From Oligoflexia bacterium (lineage in GTDB: Bacteria; Bdellovibrionota; UBA1018): a stretch of 51,287 nt of DNA. The DNA is taken from contig CAITVN010000054.1 in assembly GCA_903895855.1 (NCBI GenBank), forward strand, positions 1-51,287. The letters are read 5' to 3'. Below the pieces are notes generated by a model. The model did no database searches. It was not told the origin of the DNA and saw only the letters and a program-made list of their open reading frames with translations. The translations under genes were made by a program, and so were the position numbers. Positions 41,727-49,669 of this stretch are shown piece after piece (position 1 is the stretch's first letter; the number at the start of each line of letters is the position of its first letter).

Positions 41727-42721
41727 AAATCGCTCATGCCGGGCGTGAGCCCATGGTACTGATTGTTGCGCCGTCGGCCCCGGTTCCACCGATTGAGCTC
41801 GCAGAGGGCGTTAAGAAAATTCGATCGATGGGTTTTCACGTAAAGGTGCATGCTCAGTGCGAGCGGCAATGGATGTTTTATGCCGGTACCGATGCCCAGC
41901 GGTTGAAGGCGTTTACCGACGCAGCCTACAATTCAACATCTCAGGTCATTTGGTGCGCGAGAGGAGGCAGTGGCGCTGTTCGATTACTGCCCGGGCTTTT
42001 AGAATACACAAAAAAGTTTGGTAAGCCCAAGCATCGCAAAGTGTTGGTGGGATACTCAGATGCCTGTGCGTTGATGAATTTTGCTGCCAAAAATTGGGGT
42101 TTTGAGGTGATACATGCTTCGATGCCCGGGCAAGCAGAATTTGTAGGCCTGAGTGACTCTGAGTGTGACTTACTGAGGGCTTGGATAAAAATTGCGTTAA
42201 AGGTGAGTCAGCCACGCTTTGAGTATCAACGGCAGTTGAAAATTCTTGCGGGTCGCATGCCGAAAAAACCAGTCATCGGTACTTTGGTTGGCGGCAATCT
42301 CACTACCCTTGCGGGATTAGTGGGTACTCCTTTTGAGGTCAACACTAGAAATTCGATCTTGTTTCTTGAAGATGTCGGTGAGGCGGTTTATCGACTTGAT
42401 CGAATGCTTCAGCAGTGGTTGCTCAGTGGTGTCTGGCGTAAGAGTAAACTCAAAGCCATCGTTCTGGGCAACTTTCTTAATTGCCGTGACGCGGTTCCTG
42501 AAGTGCGGTCTGATAAGGCTGGCTCGTGTCAAAAACTGCGCCCCGAAGTGACTCTAAGTGAGGCGCTCATGATGACCTTCAAGCAAGTGTCGAGAGAGCT
42601 CAGTATTCCGGTGTTTCAGGGGTTACCATCAGGACATGGTCCTGGGCATTTGCCGCTTTATCTCAATACGAAGGTAGGCATCAATTCAAAAGGTGTTTTG
42701 AGTTGGCGATTTAAGGCCTGA
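41723..42721 (+). CDS. ldcA: S66-family LD-carboxypeptidase (LdcA-like)
   Basis: Removes the terminal D-Ala from murein tetrapeptides in recycling. The N-terminal LIVAPSAPV, the nucleophile in VGYSDACALM, Glu in LFLEDVGEAVYRLDRML and His in GLPSGHGPGH make up the S66 triad and surroundings. There is no signal peptide, so it is cytoplasmic. It is coupled to engB by a four-base overlap. The stop codon TGA at 42719-42721 is also the first part of the giant inverted repeat, so the end of this gene may have been altered by that element. Confidence 0.9.
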   Translation: MKIAHAGREPMVLIVAPSAPVPPIELAEGVKKIRSMGFHVKVHAQCERQWMFYAGTDAQRLKAFTDAAYNSTSQVIWCARGGSGAVRLLPGLLEYTKKFGKPKHRKVLVGYSDACALMNFAAKNWGFEVIHASMPGQAEFVGLSDSECDLLRAWIKIALKVSQPRFEYQRQLKILAGRMPKKPVIGTLVGGNLTTLAGLVGTPFEVNTRNSILFLEDVGEAVYRLDRMLQQWLLSGVWRKSKLKAIVLGNFLNCRDAVPEVRSDKAGSCQKLRPEVTLSEALMMTFKQVSRELSIPVFQGLPSGHGPGHLPLYLNTKVGINSKGVLSWRFKA

Positions 42722-42726
42722 TTCGG
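42709..42726 (+). repeat. Left copy of an 18-bp direct repeat flanking the fold-back element
   Basis: ATTTAAGGCCTGATTCGG matches ATTTAATGCCTGATTAGG at 43100-43117 in 16 of 18 positions, same orientation. It includes the last codons and stop of ldcA. Confidence 0.7.
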
Positions 42727-43098
42727 CCCTTAGCTCAGGGAGAACGTCGATTCACTTTTAATCTCATTTCAAAACGGACCGGTCGCACTCAAACTCAGCG
42801 AATCAAAGTATGGGTTCCTGCAAGCCGGAGGCGTCTTACGCATTTAGGGACTTGGCAGATGAGTCTCGAGTTATTTTTGGAACAAACATCTTGTTTTCGC
42901 GGGCTTTTGTCGCATCCATGCGACGCCCGAGTCCAAAAATACCTCAAGACTAATCTGCCAAGTCCCTAAATGCGTAAGGGCAGGTTAACGCAAGGATGCG
43001 GTCCCATACTTTGAGTCGCTGAGATTGAGTGCGACCGGTCCGTCTTGAACGATAATTAAAACGAGGAGACGCACTCACGGAGCTAAGGGCCGAATCAG
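42718..43098. repeat. Giant imperfect inverted repeat (fold-back element), about 381 bp
   Basis: The two halves are near complements along their whole length. The outer 19 bases, CTGATTCGGCCCTTAGCTC (42718-42736), pair perfectly with 43080-43098. ACGGACCGGTCGCACTCAA (42774-42792) pairs with 43025-43043. A perfect 26-bp block (42835-42860) pairs with 42953-42978. The centre is a tight hairpin, GTCGCAT-CC-ATGCGAC (42909-42924), with CGGGC/GCCCG outside it. The left half has about 22 extra bases near 42877-42898. Mismatches between arms are not compensated. It holds no open frame of note. It starts on the ldcA stop codon. It may be a non-autonomous mobile element, a structured RNA or an oversized terminator; none is proven. 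Confidence 0.9.
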
Positions 43099-43099
43099 A

Positions 43100-43117
43100 A
43101 TTTAATGCCTGATTAGG
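43100..43117 (+). repeat. Right copy of the 18-bp direct repeat
   Basis: ATTTAATGCCTGATTAGG immediately follows the outer end of the fold-back element and is 16/18 identical to 42709-42726. It also forms most of a terminator stem. Confidence 0.7.
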
Positions 43118-43124
43118 CATTTTT
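43105..43124 (+). terminator. Short intrinsic terminator
   Basis: ATGCCT-GATT-AGGCAT followed by TTTT. It may have been the original terminator of ldcA before the fold-back sequence separated them. Confidence 0.6.
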
Positions 43125-43159
43125 GTAGAATTGATTGCCTCATTCGAGCTTGAAACGCC

Positions 43160-43196
43160 AAAAGGCCTATGAAGGGTTCGTCTTCATAGGCCTTTT
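43160..43196. terminator. Strong bidirectional intrinsic terminator
   Basis: AAAAGGCCTATGAAG and its exact complement enclose loop GGTTCGT. A-run and T-run flank the GC stem, so it works on both strands: for the engB-ldcA transcript and for the peptide-binding protein gene ending at 43248. Confidence 0.88.
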
Positions 43197-43247
43197 GATT
43201 TTTTGCAAATCTAGCTGCTCGGGCTAGAGCAAGTTTCTGGCTATTTT

Positions 43248-44906
43248 TTATTTGATATTCACAAACGTGAGGTCTGGGTCAGCACCGATAACTCGGCGAA
43301 TGACACCGTCGACTCGGTCGCTGGTGACATACACGTTGTTTCTCTCGTAGGTTGGCAGAATAGCAACATCGTCTAGTACGATTTTCTCAGCAGCAGCCAT
43401 CGCTTCCATGCGGATTTTTTGATTCGAAGTTGCTTGCGCTTTCTTTATGAGGGCATCAACTTCTGGGTTCGAGTAACGTCCGCGGTTGTTTTCATTCCAA
43501 CTGGTTTTGAGATCGGCATAAGTCATTGGGTCAGCATAGTCAGGGCCCCAACCAGCAGCCACAATATCGAACTCACCAGAGGTCATTTTCGCCAAGCGTT
43601 GCTTGAAGATCTGTTTGTCGATTTTCAATTCAATTCCGAGTTTTGTTTTAAACTGACTTTGAAAGTACTCAGCTTCTCGAGCCGACAAAGGGGTGTCACC
43701 GGTTAACCAAACGAGAGGGGGAATTTGAGCTAATTTTAGCTCTTTTTTAGCAGCTTCGATCAGCTTCTTGGCTGCTGCAACGTCGACCTTCGGAGGGTTA
43801 AATGGAAACTCTTTTCTGAACGAATCTTTCACGCCTCTCACCCAACCTGGAACTAGGCCGGTGCCTGGTTTTGTACCCGGCACTGAAACAATTTTCTTCA
43901 CATACTCGTCAGTGTTGAAAACGAGTTGAATTGCCTTACGAAGTGATTTGCTTCGGGTAGGCTTTCCTTCTTGAAAATTGAATTCCATGAAATAGACTGA
44001 CCCGTCGTTATGGTTTTTCATTTTGAAGCCTTCTTTTTGGGCCAAAGGCAAGGTGTCTTTGTCTAATTCGAATTCATCAATTTCTTTGTTTTTGAAAAAA
44101 TTAAAGCGGGCCATCGGGTCAGGCGTGATGTGCGGAATCGCAATTCTGTCGAGATGAATGGCCGATGCATTCCAATAGTTCTTGTTTTTGTCCATGGTCA
44201 GCGATGCGCCGTGGGTCCATTCAGTCAGGGCAAACGGGCCGTTGGTGAGAATGTCTTTGGCGTCGGCGCCGTATTTTTCACCGCGTGAGGCATAAAATTT
44301 CTCTTGAACTGGGAAGTAGGTAGCAAAGGCAGTCAAACCTACAAAATACCCGCACGGCTTTTCAAAGGTAATTTCTAAGGTGTAGTCGTCTTTTGCTGTG
44401 ACCCCTAGTGCCGTTGGTGGCATACTGCCTTTGCTGATCGCCTCAGCATTTTTCAGAAAATACATGATAAATGCATATTCAGAGGCCGTTTTTGGGTCGA
44501 CAACGAGTCTCCATCCGAACACGAAGTCATGGGCAGTAACCGTTGAACCGTCACTCCACTTTGCATTTTTTCTCAATTTGAAGACGGCCGATTTATCATT
44601 AACGGTCCATTCGGTAGCAACACCTGGAATCGCTTCGCCATTTTTGCCATACCGCGTGAGACCTTCCATTAAATGGCCCAAGATGAATCCGCTGACCGTG
44701 TCTGTGGCTCGTGTTGAGTTCAATTGTGGGGGTTCAGTGATGAGGGCCAGGTTGAATGTTTTCTCGGCAAGGGCGTCACTTTGCCCGACGGTCAAAAGAG
44801 TGATTGAACCGATGACGAAGCTAATCGTGCTAACAAGCACCCCTGCTAGCATTTTTAAGTGCCGAGCTTTGGTCGGTCTGTTAAAGTCGAATGAATTATT
44901 TTTCAT
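43248..44906 (-). CDS. Periplasmic peptide-binding protein (SBP family 5, OppA/DppA-like)
   Basis: ATG 44906 has AAGGAA eight bases upstream; it gives 552 residues with an N-terminal signal-anchor region (MLAGVLVSTISFVIGSITLLTVG). The mature part is typical: NLALITEPPQLNSTRATDTVSG, HLMEGLTRYGKNGEAIPGVATEW, FKLRKNAKWSDGSTVTAHDFVFGW, and a C-terminal GWGPDYADPMTYADL. It probably delivers oligopeptides to an Opp/Dpp transporter. The only one in view is the B-C-D-F operon at 5.4-9.9 kb, which lacks a binding protein. A large upstream in-frame extension is an artefact. It is divergent from the kinase gene at 45034. Confidence 0.9.
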   Translation of the reverse strand: MKNNSFDFNRPTKARHLKMLAGVLVSTISFVIGSITLLTVGQSDALAEKTFNLALITEPPQLNSTRATDTVSGFILGHLMEGLTRYGKNGEAIPGVATEWTVNDKSAVFKLRKNAKWSDGSTVTAHDFVFGWRLVVDPKTASEYAFIMYFLKNAEAISKGSMPPTALGVTAKDDYTLEITFEKPCGYFVGLTAFATYFPVQEKFYASRGEKYGADAKDILTNGPFALTEWTHGASLTMDKNKNYWNASAIHLDRIAIPHITPDPMARFNFFKNKEIDEFELDKDTLPLAQKEGFKMKNHNDGSVYFMEFNFQEGKPTRSKSLRKAIQLVFNTDEYVKKIVSVPGTKPGTGLVPGWVRGVKDSFRKEFPFNPPKVDVAAAKKLIEAAKKELKLAQIPPLVWLTGDTPLSAREAEYFQSQFKTKLGIELKIDKQIFKQRLAKMTSGEFDIVAAGWGPDYADPMTYADLKTSWNENNRGRYSNPEVDALIKKAQATSNQKIRMEAMAAAEKIVLDDVAILPTYERNNVYVTSDRVDGVIRRVIGADPDLTFVNIK

Positions 44907-44999
44907 GTTGCTATTTCCTTTGTTGAAGATGGTTTTATCGAGTGTTTGGGGGGCTTGCAAAGAAAAAAATGAAGCCCTCATTTTTGGTGAGAAAAAAGA

Positions 45000-45026
45000 G
45001 ACAACTGGGGCGCACAGGTTTAGACT
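45000..45026 (+). promoter_or_regulatory. Candidate promoter giving a leaderless kinase mRNA
   Basis: GAGACA near 44998-45003, a 17-base spacer and TAGACT at 45021-45026. The predicted start falls at or next to the ATG at 45034, and no ribosome site is visible there. Speculative. Confidence 0.25.
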
Positions 45027-45033
45027 GTATTTA

Positions 45034-47082
45034 ATGAGAGTGACCTTACGAAAGAAGCTTCTAGGCTTTATCAGCACCTTGATTGGGGTAAGTGTGTTCG
45101 TGTCGCTCGGAAGTTTATATCGAATAACTGAGGTCAATCGAACCATCGACACTGTCAATCAAGTTTATGTGCCCTTTGGTAAGCTTCTGACTCAACTTCA
45201 GTCAGATTCACAGATGTATCACCGAGAGTTTGAGCGCAGGCTTGCTTACCTACATTGGGCTGATACCCATTGGCGGCCCCGAGCCATGCCAAACTGGATA
45301 AACGAAGTCATTTCGGCCGAACTGGTCAGGGCGCGGGTAATGGTTGAGAGCTCAGGATTCAAGGGTGTGAATGAAGGACGCGCTGATAGCACTGGTTTTT
45401 GGAGTGAATGGCTGTCGAAGTCTGAAGACAGTTTTGCCAGAGTGCGTCGTTTAGCGGCTGAGCTTCCGAAGGCATTAGATGAGCGCCGCATTGATGACGC
45501 AAAGGCCATTCATTCTGAGTTGGTTGAAGTCGTTGACCAGTGGATGCGAGACCTACAGTGGGGGGGCGATGAGTTTGATCGCGTCGTCAAACGCAGTTTT
45601 CAAAGAGCCGAATCGGTTGTCAGTCAGCTCAAAGCCGCTTTGCAGATCATTTTGATTGGGGTTGTGGCGCTGTCATTGTTGGTTTTGTTGGTGGTAGACC
45701 GGGCGCTGAGACCCTTGGTGCAGGTAACGGCTTTGGCTCGAACGATTACCCAGCGAGGTCTCAAACGCGAAGACAAGAGAACCCTTGAGTCGATTTCGCT
45801 GAGGGCAGGCAAGTCATCTGATGAGGTTTCGCAATTGGGCAATGAGTTCTATCGAATGGCGACTTCACTCTTAGAAAGAGAAAAAGAAATTCAATCTCAG
45901 TCTGAAGAGTTGAGTCGTCAAAATGGTTTGTTGCGCCAAATGGGCGGCTTGAATGAGAACATATTGAGAAGCATTCGAACCCCGCTCATCGTGACCGATG
46001 AAGCGGGAAGAATCACTCAAATCAATACCGAAGGCCGGCTTTGGTTGGGTGAGCGCGAATCTCAAATTGGGTGTGAGTTGCTGGCATTTTCTCGCATGAA
46101 AGAATTTCAAAAAAAAGCACCGGGGTTTTTTGAAGGGGTTTTTCAGAAAGGTGAAACGTCTGAGCTCACGCGAATAGATGTGTCAGCCAAAGAAGCTTAT
46201 GAGGTGAGGGCGATGTCGTTGCGTGGAGCCTCGGGTGCCGTTTTTTTGATCGAAAACATCACAGCGGCAGAAGAGCTTGAGAGGCGATTAAAGCAGGCTG
46301 AAAGTCTGGCTTCAATCGGTCGATTGTCAGCTCAAGTTGCCCACGAAGTGCGTAACCCATTGCATAGCATAGGGCTTGAAGCCGAAATTGCGTTAGAGGC
46401 GATAACCCTAGAGTTGGCCGAACACAAGAAACTGTCGAGAATAGCGCTGGCGAAAGAATCGCTAAATTCTATCATGGGCAGCGTTGATCGCTTAGGGCAC
46501 ATCACCGATAATTATCTCAAACTTTCGAAACTTTCGTCTGGGAAATTAGAAAAAGTATCACTTACCGATGTTTTAGAAAGCACTTTAGCGACTTATTCAC
46601 TGCAATGTCAAAGATCTCAAGTTCGAGTCGAGTGGGGGTTTGAAACTCCGTTCGCTAATGATGCCTTTGCGATTATGGGCGACAAAACTCTTTTAGAGCA
46701 AGTCATCGGAAATCTGATCAAGAACTCGTTGCAGGCATTTGAGGGTAAAACACAAAATTCTGGCTCAAACGATCGGTCAATCAAGATCGTTTTGTCTCGA
46801 GTCCAAAATGAAGAGGTTAGGCTTTTGGTTAGCGATAGCGGCCCAGGAATTCCAGATGATTTTAAAGAAAAGCTATTTGTTCCGTTTTCAACGACTAAAG
46901 CTCAAGGTACTGGGTTGGGCTTGTCTTTTTGCCGCAAGGTGATTGAAGATCATTATGGTTCAATGCAGTTGTTTGAAACCGATAAATCTACTGGCGCTTG
47001 TTTTGAACTGAAAATTCCGGCGCTCGTTGAAAATTGGGAGTTAAAGAATCATCAAGAGCAAAGCTCGGGAGCGGTGTCGTGA
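45034..47082 (+). CDS. Membrane sensor histidine kinase (NtrB/AtoS-like)
   Basis: 683 residues: TM1 about 10-28 and a ~165-residue periplasmic helical sensor with Trp-rich HWADTHWRPRAMPNW. TM2 is at about 199-221, followed by HAMP (RALRPLVQVTALARTI), a short coiled coil, and PAS (about 303-400; RTPLIVTDEAGRITQIN). Then HisKA with phospho-acceptor H437 in AHEVRNPLHSIGLE, and HATPase with N-box NLIKNSLQAF, G1 DSGPGIP and G2 GTGLGLSF. It overlaps the regulator gene by GTGA, so they form one two-component system. An in-frame extension back to 44398 lies antisense to the peptide-binding gene and is rejected. Confidence 0.93.
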   Translation: MRVTLRKKLLGFISTLIGVSVFVSLGSLYRITEVNRTIDTVNQVYVPFGKLLTQLQSDSQMYHREFERRLAYLHWADTHWRPRAMPNWINEVISAELVRARVMVESSGFKGVNEGRADSTGFWSEWLSKSEDSFARVRRLAAELPKALDERRIDDAKAIHSELVEVVDQWMRDLQWGGDEFDRVVKRSFQRAESVVSQLKAALQIILIGVVALSLLVLLVVDRALRPLVQVTALARTITQRGLKREDKRTLESISLRAGKSSDEVSQLGNEFYRMATSLLEREKEIQSQSEELSRQNGLLRQMGGLNENILRSIRTPLIVTDEAGRITQINTEGRLWLGERESQIGCELLAFSRMKEFQKKAPGFFEGVFQKGETSELTRIDVSAKEAYEVRAMSLRGASGAVFLIENITAAEELERRLKQAESLASIGRLSAQVAHEVRNPLHSIGLEAEIALEAITLELAEHKKLSRIALAKESLNSIMGSVDRLGHITDNYLKLSKLSSGKLEKVSLTDVLESTLATYSLQCQRSQVRVEWGFETPFANDAFAIMGDKTLLEQVIGNLIKNSLQAFEGKTQNSGSNDRSIKIVLSRVQNEEVRLLVSDSGPGIPDDFKEKLFVPFSTTKAQGTGLGLSFCRKVIEDHYGSMQLFETDKSTGACFELKIPALVENWELKNHQEQSSGAVS

Positions 47083-48539
47083 CTCAATCGAAAATTCTTT
47101 TAGTCGATGACGATGTTTCTTCACTCGCTTCAACTCGAAAAATTTTAGAACTGAGTGGTTATGTGGTTGTCACTGCGCACGACGGCCAAGAAGCACTAGC
47201 AATCGTACGACAAGAGTCTGACCTCGCGGTCATTGTCTCTGATGTGCGAATGCCTAAGCTCGATGGCATTGAATTCTTGAAAGCCCTTAATGCGCTGGGA
47301 ATGAGAATTCCGGTTGTATTGATGACTGCTTATGGCGAAGTTCCGACGGCAGTTTGGGCGATGAAAATGGGGGCTCTTGATTTTCTTTCTAAGCCATTCA
47401 AGAAAACAACCTTAATCGAAGCCGTAGGTCGGGCAGTTGCACAGAATACTGAAAAGAATGCCGAAAAAAATGGCGATCGAGGCGCTACCTCAATTAAAGC
47501 CAAACGGGTTGGCACAACCGAGTGGATTGGTTCGGGGAATTCATCTCAGCAAGTTAAGAAGTGGGTTGAGCAGCTAGCAAAAAGTTCAGCGTCGGTGCTG
47601 ATTGTTGGCGATAGCGGTTCAGGAAAAGAAAAAGTGGCGAGACTGATTCATGAGACTGGAGCTCAGAGTGCTGGTCAGTTTGTTGCTTTAAATTGTGCAG
47701 CTTTGCCTGAACACCTCATTGAATCAGAGCTATTTGGTTTTGAAAAAGGGGCTTTTACCAATGCGGTGACTACGAAACCGGGATTATTTGAGGTCGCCCA
47801 TCGGGGCACCTTATTTCTCGATGAGATCGGCGATATGCCCCTTAGCGTCCAGGCTAAGCTACTGCGAGTGCTTCAAGAAGGTGACGTGAGAAGGTTAGGG
47901 GCCACCGAATCGAAAAAAGTTCAGGTTCGAGTGATTTCGGCGACGCATCGAAAGCTTGATGCTCTCGTGGTTTCTGGTCAGTTTCGCGAAGACCTTTTGT
48001 ACCGATTAAAAGTGATTGAGTTTAGTGTTCCGAGTTTGAAAAGCCGAGCTGAAGACCTGCCAGAGTTAGTCGACCATTTTCTCACTGAGTTTTCTGACAG
48101 CACCCTGGCGGGGCATCGTCGGCGATTACAAGTCAGTGATGATGTGCTCAAGATTCTTGAAGCCTATTCTTGGCCAGGAAATGTTCGAGAACTCAGAAAT
48201 ATCATCGAGCGTGCAGTGGTTTTGATACCCAATGAGAGAATGACTATTGAGTTGTCTGAGTTGCCCGAATCGATGGTTCGCTCTTCGGGAGTTGAGCCCA
48301 ATCATTGGCAAAGATTTCAAGAATTGACTGATGGATCGCAAATGATACCGATTCGAATCGGCACGCCGTTGAAAGAAATTGAAGAACTCATGATTCGTAA
48401 GACCTTAGAAGTCACTCACGGAGATAAGACAATGACTGCAAAGTTATTGGGTATCAATCAGCGAACGATCTATCGAAAGATTGAAAAGCGAGAAGAGTCG
48501 GCTGAATTAGATAAACCACCTGAAGGCCCTGAGTTGTAG
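47079..48539 (+). CDS. NtrC-family response regulator with GAFTNA variant loop
   Basis: GTG 47079 follows GGGAGCG and overlaps the kinase stop. Receiver domain: acidic pair in LLVDDD, phospho-acceptor D55 in [11 protein letters not shown], Thr in LMTAYGE and Lys in LSKPFKK. AAA+ domain: Walker [10 protein letters not shown], then KGAFTNAV (residues 224-229), where the classical sigma-54 contact loop is GAFTGA, then Walker [13 protein letters not shown] and Arg fingers REDLLYRL. C-terminal Fis-type [25 protein letters not shown]. It should activate sigma-54 promoters unless the Asn weakens that contact. The target genes may include the divergent peptide-binding protein. Confidence 0.92.
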   Translation: MTQSKILLVDDDVSSLASTRKILELSGYVVVTAHDGQEALAIVRQESDLAVIVSDVRMPKLDGIEFLKALNALGMRIPVVLMTAYGEVPTAVWAMKMGALDFLSKPFKKTTLIEAVGRAVAQNTEKNAEKNGDRGATSIKAKRVGTTEWIGSGNSSQQVKKWVEQLAKSSASVLIVGDSGSGKEKVARLIHETGAQSAGQFVALNCAALPEHLIESELFGFEKGAFTNAVTTKPGLFEVAHRGTLFLDEIGDMPLSVQAKLLRVLQEGDVRRLGATESKKVQVRVISATHRKLDALVVSGQFREDLLYRLKVIEFSVPSLKSRAEDLPELVDHFLTEFSDSTLAGHRRRLQVSDDVLKILEAYSWPGNVRELRNIIERAVVLIPNERMTIELSELPESMVRSSGVEPNHWQRFQELTDGSQMIPIRIGTPLKEIEELMIRKTLEVTHGDKTMTAKLLGINQRTIYRKIEKREESAELDKPPEGPEL

Positions 48540-48578
48540 TCGTTGATGTGGATTCACTTAACCCAGAGACGATAGAGG

Positions 48579-48590
48579 CTGTGATCACAG
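48579..48590. promoter_or_regulatory. Perfect palindrome CTGTGATCACAG
   Basis: A 12-bp perfect palindrome 40 bases after the regulator gene. It could be part of a transcription end or a protein site; no T-run follows. Confidence 0.25.
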
Positions 48591-48591
48591 G

Positions 48592-48807
48592 CTAGCTCAA
48601 TCGCCCGTCAAAAAACAGATCTAGAATTTTCACCGTATCTGGCGTGACCAAAAACTCTGCATTTACGAACTGAAAGAATGTCCAATACTCCGCTTTGTTT
48701 TGGGGCGAATTTGGCGGGGTTATTTCACTGACGTAGCCAGGGCCTTCGGCCGACACAATTAGCGGTTCACTCTCAATAAAACAGTGGTTTACTTGCGGCT
48801 GTCGTTT
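48592..48807 (-). pseudogene. 3' fragment of an unidentified gene
   Basis: An open frame of 71 codons without a sensible start. The C-terminal part reads like real protein (ESEPLIVSAEGPGYVSEITP, KAEYWTFFQFVNAEFL, ILDLFFDGRLS). Upstream the frame is closed by several stops, while a neighbouring frame also looks protein-like (ELDKIENDSRK) before a stop. It is probably the remnant of a decayed gene. Family not recognised. Confidence 0.4.
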
Positions 48808-48840
48808 TCAATTTTATCGAGTTCAGTTTATCAGCAGGCG

Positions 48841-48904
48841 GATTTTGGCCAAAAACGAGCAGAGCGAGTGCACTTAGGTGTGTGTTTCTGCCTTAATAGT
48901 CCGG
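48841..48904 (+). repeat. Diverged direct repeat, copy A
   Basis: About 64 bp similar to 49509-49574. An identical 18-mer, AACGAGCAGAGCGAGTGC, stands at 48854-48871 here and 49522-49539 there; flanking bases are similar at roughly two thirds of positions. The two copies bracket the small lipoprotein gene. Confidence 0.6.
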
Positions 48905-49007
48905 ATATGCGAGTAAGGCGGCAAGAAGGACCTGTTTGAATACCCTCGTCGCCCATTTTTCCTATTATACGAGTTGTTGCGATCTTCTTGCTGAAAAATA
49001 ATAATCT

Positions 49008-49035
49008 TTGATCGGTTTTTCAGGAGTGCTATCCT
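49008..49035 (+). promoter_or_regulatory. Candidate sigma-70-type promoter of the 49055 lipoprotein
   Basis: TTGATC (49008-49013), a 16-base spacer and TATCCT (49030-49035). The predicted start near 49042 is just before the TAAGGAG ribosome site. Confidence 0.4.
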
Positions 49036-49054
49036 AAGTGGTAAGGAGAAAATT

Positions 49055-49339
49055 ATGCTATTTCTTAGTTCACGATTGATTATTCTGACAACCTTTATGG
49101 TGTTTATCGTCAGTTGCGCTTCGATGTTTAAGTTGAGCGACAGTAATATGCAGGAGTTTTCAGCAGGTGACGTTGGGTGTCCGCCTCCAGAAATTAAGAT
49201 TTCAAAATATGTCCCTGGCAATACAGGGTCGTATACTGGGACTTGGATTGCTGAGTGTGAGGGTAAAATGTATTTTTGTAGTCGAACGACAGCTGGAAAA
49301 GGAACTGCAGATGTGAAGTGTAAGGAGAAAAAGAAATAA
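49055..49339 (+). CDS. Small cysteine-containing lipoprotein
   Basis: A 94-residue product with a strong ribosome site AAGGAG seven bases before ATG. The signal sequence is very hydrophobic (LIILTTFMVF) and ends in lipobox IVSC (Cys21). The mature part has further cysteines in VGCPPPE, AECEGK, YFCSR and VKCKE, enough for two disulfides, and a Lys-rich end. Family not recognised. It lies alone between two diverged direct repeats, a hint of local duplication or insertion. Confidence 0.7.
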   Translation: MLFLSSRLIILTTFMVFIVSCASMFKLSDSNMQEFSAGDVGCPPPEIKISKYVPGNTGSYTGTWIAECEGKMYFCSRTTAGKGTADVKCKEKKK

Positions 49340-49669
49340 ACATGTATTTGGGTACCCTCGGGCAACTTGGGTGCCGGCGATTAGAACACAGGTCTTGCGT
49401 TGCGGGTGTTAATCGCCACTTTCGCTGATTCAAATTCCGGAGTGTTATAGATACCGGTGCACAAACCTATATTGGTTAATTCAATACTTGTGTAGACCAT
49501 AGCTGACAAATTCTGGCTAAGAACGAGCAGAGCGAGTGCTGATGGCGGCGGGTTTCAGCTTTAAGGGCACCCGGTTTGAGAGTTAGACAGTGGGCAGCCC
49601 CGGTTTGATTCGCTTATTCTCTTAAGTACAGACGCTAAGAAATTTCACGGGGCTTCCCGATGTCTACGA
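49340..49669. other. 330-bp gap after the lipoprotein gene
   Basis: Apart from direct-repeat copy B nothing is seen: no open frame with a ribosome site, no hairpin with T-run. Confidence 0.4.
49509..49574 (+). repeat. Diverged direct repeat, copy B
   Basis: Partner of 48841-48904 at an offset of 668 bases, sharing the exact 18-mer at 49522-49539. Confidence 0.6.

Larger units (their letters stand above)
48808..49054. other. Remainder of the 515-bp gap before the lipoprotein gene
   Basis: It holds the first of two diverged direct repeats and the candidate promoter of the 49055 gene. No gene or RNA is otherwise seen. Confidence 0.35.

Noticed and set aside
42718..43098. A complete insertion sequence
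   Set aside because: The region is too short and has no transposase frame on either strand.
44398..45033. In-frame N-terminal extension of the histidine kinase of over 200 residues
   Set aside because: It lies entirely antisense to the well-supported peptide-binding gene, and the kinase's first membrane helix begins just after ATG 45034.
44907..45158. N-terminal extension of the peptide-binding protein
   Set aside because: It would bury the signal sequence; ATG 44906 has a good AAGGAA ribosome site.
48579..48590. CRP/FNR-type site
   Set aside because: TGTGATCACA lacks the spacer between TGTGA and TCACA that such regulators need.
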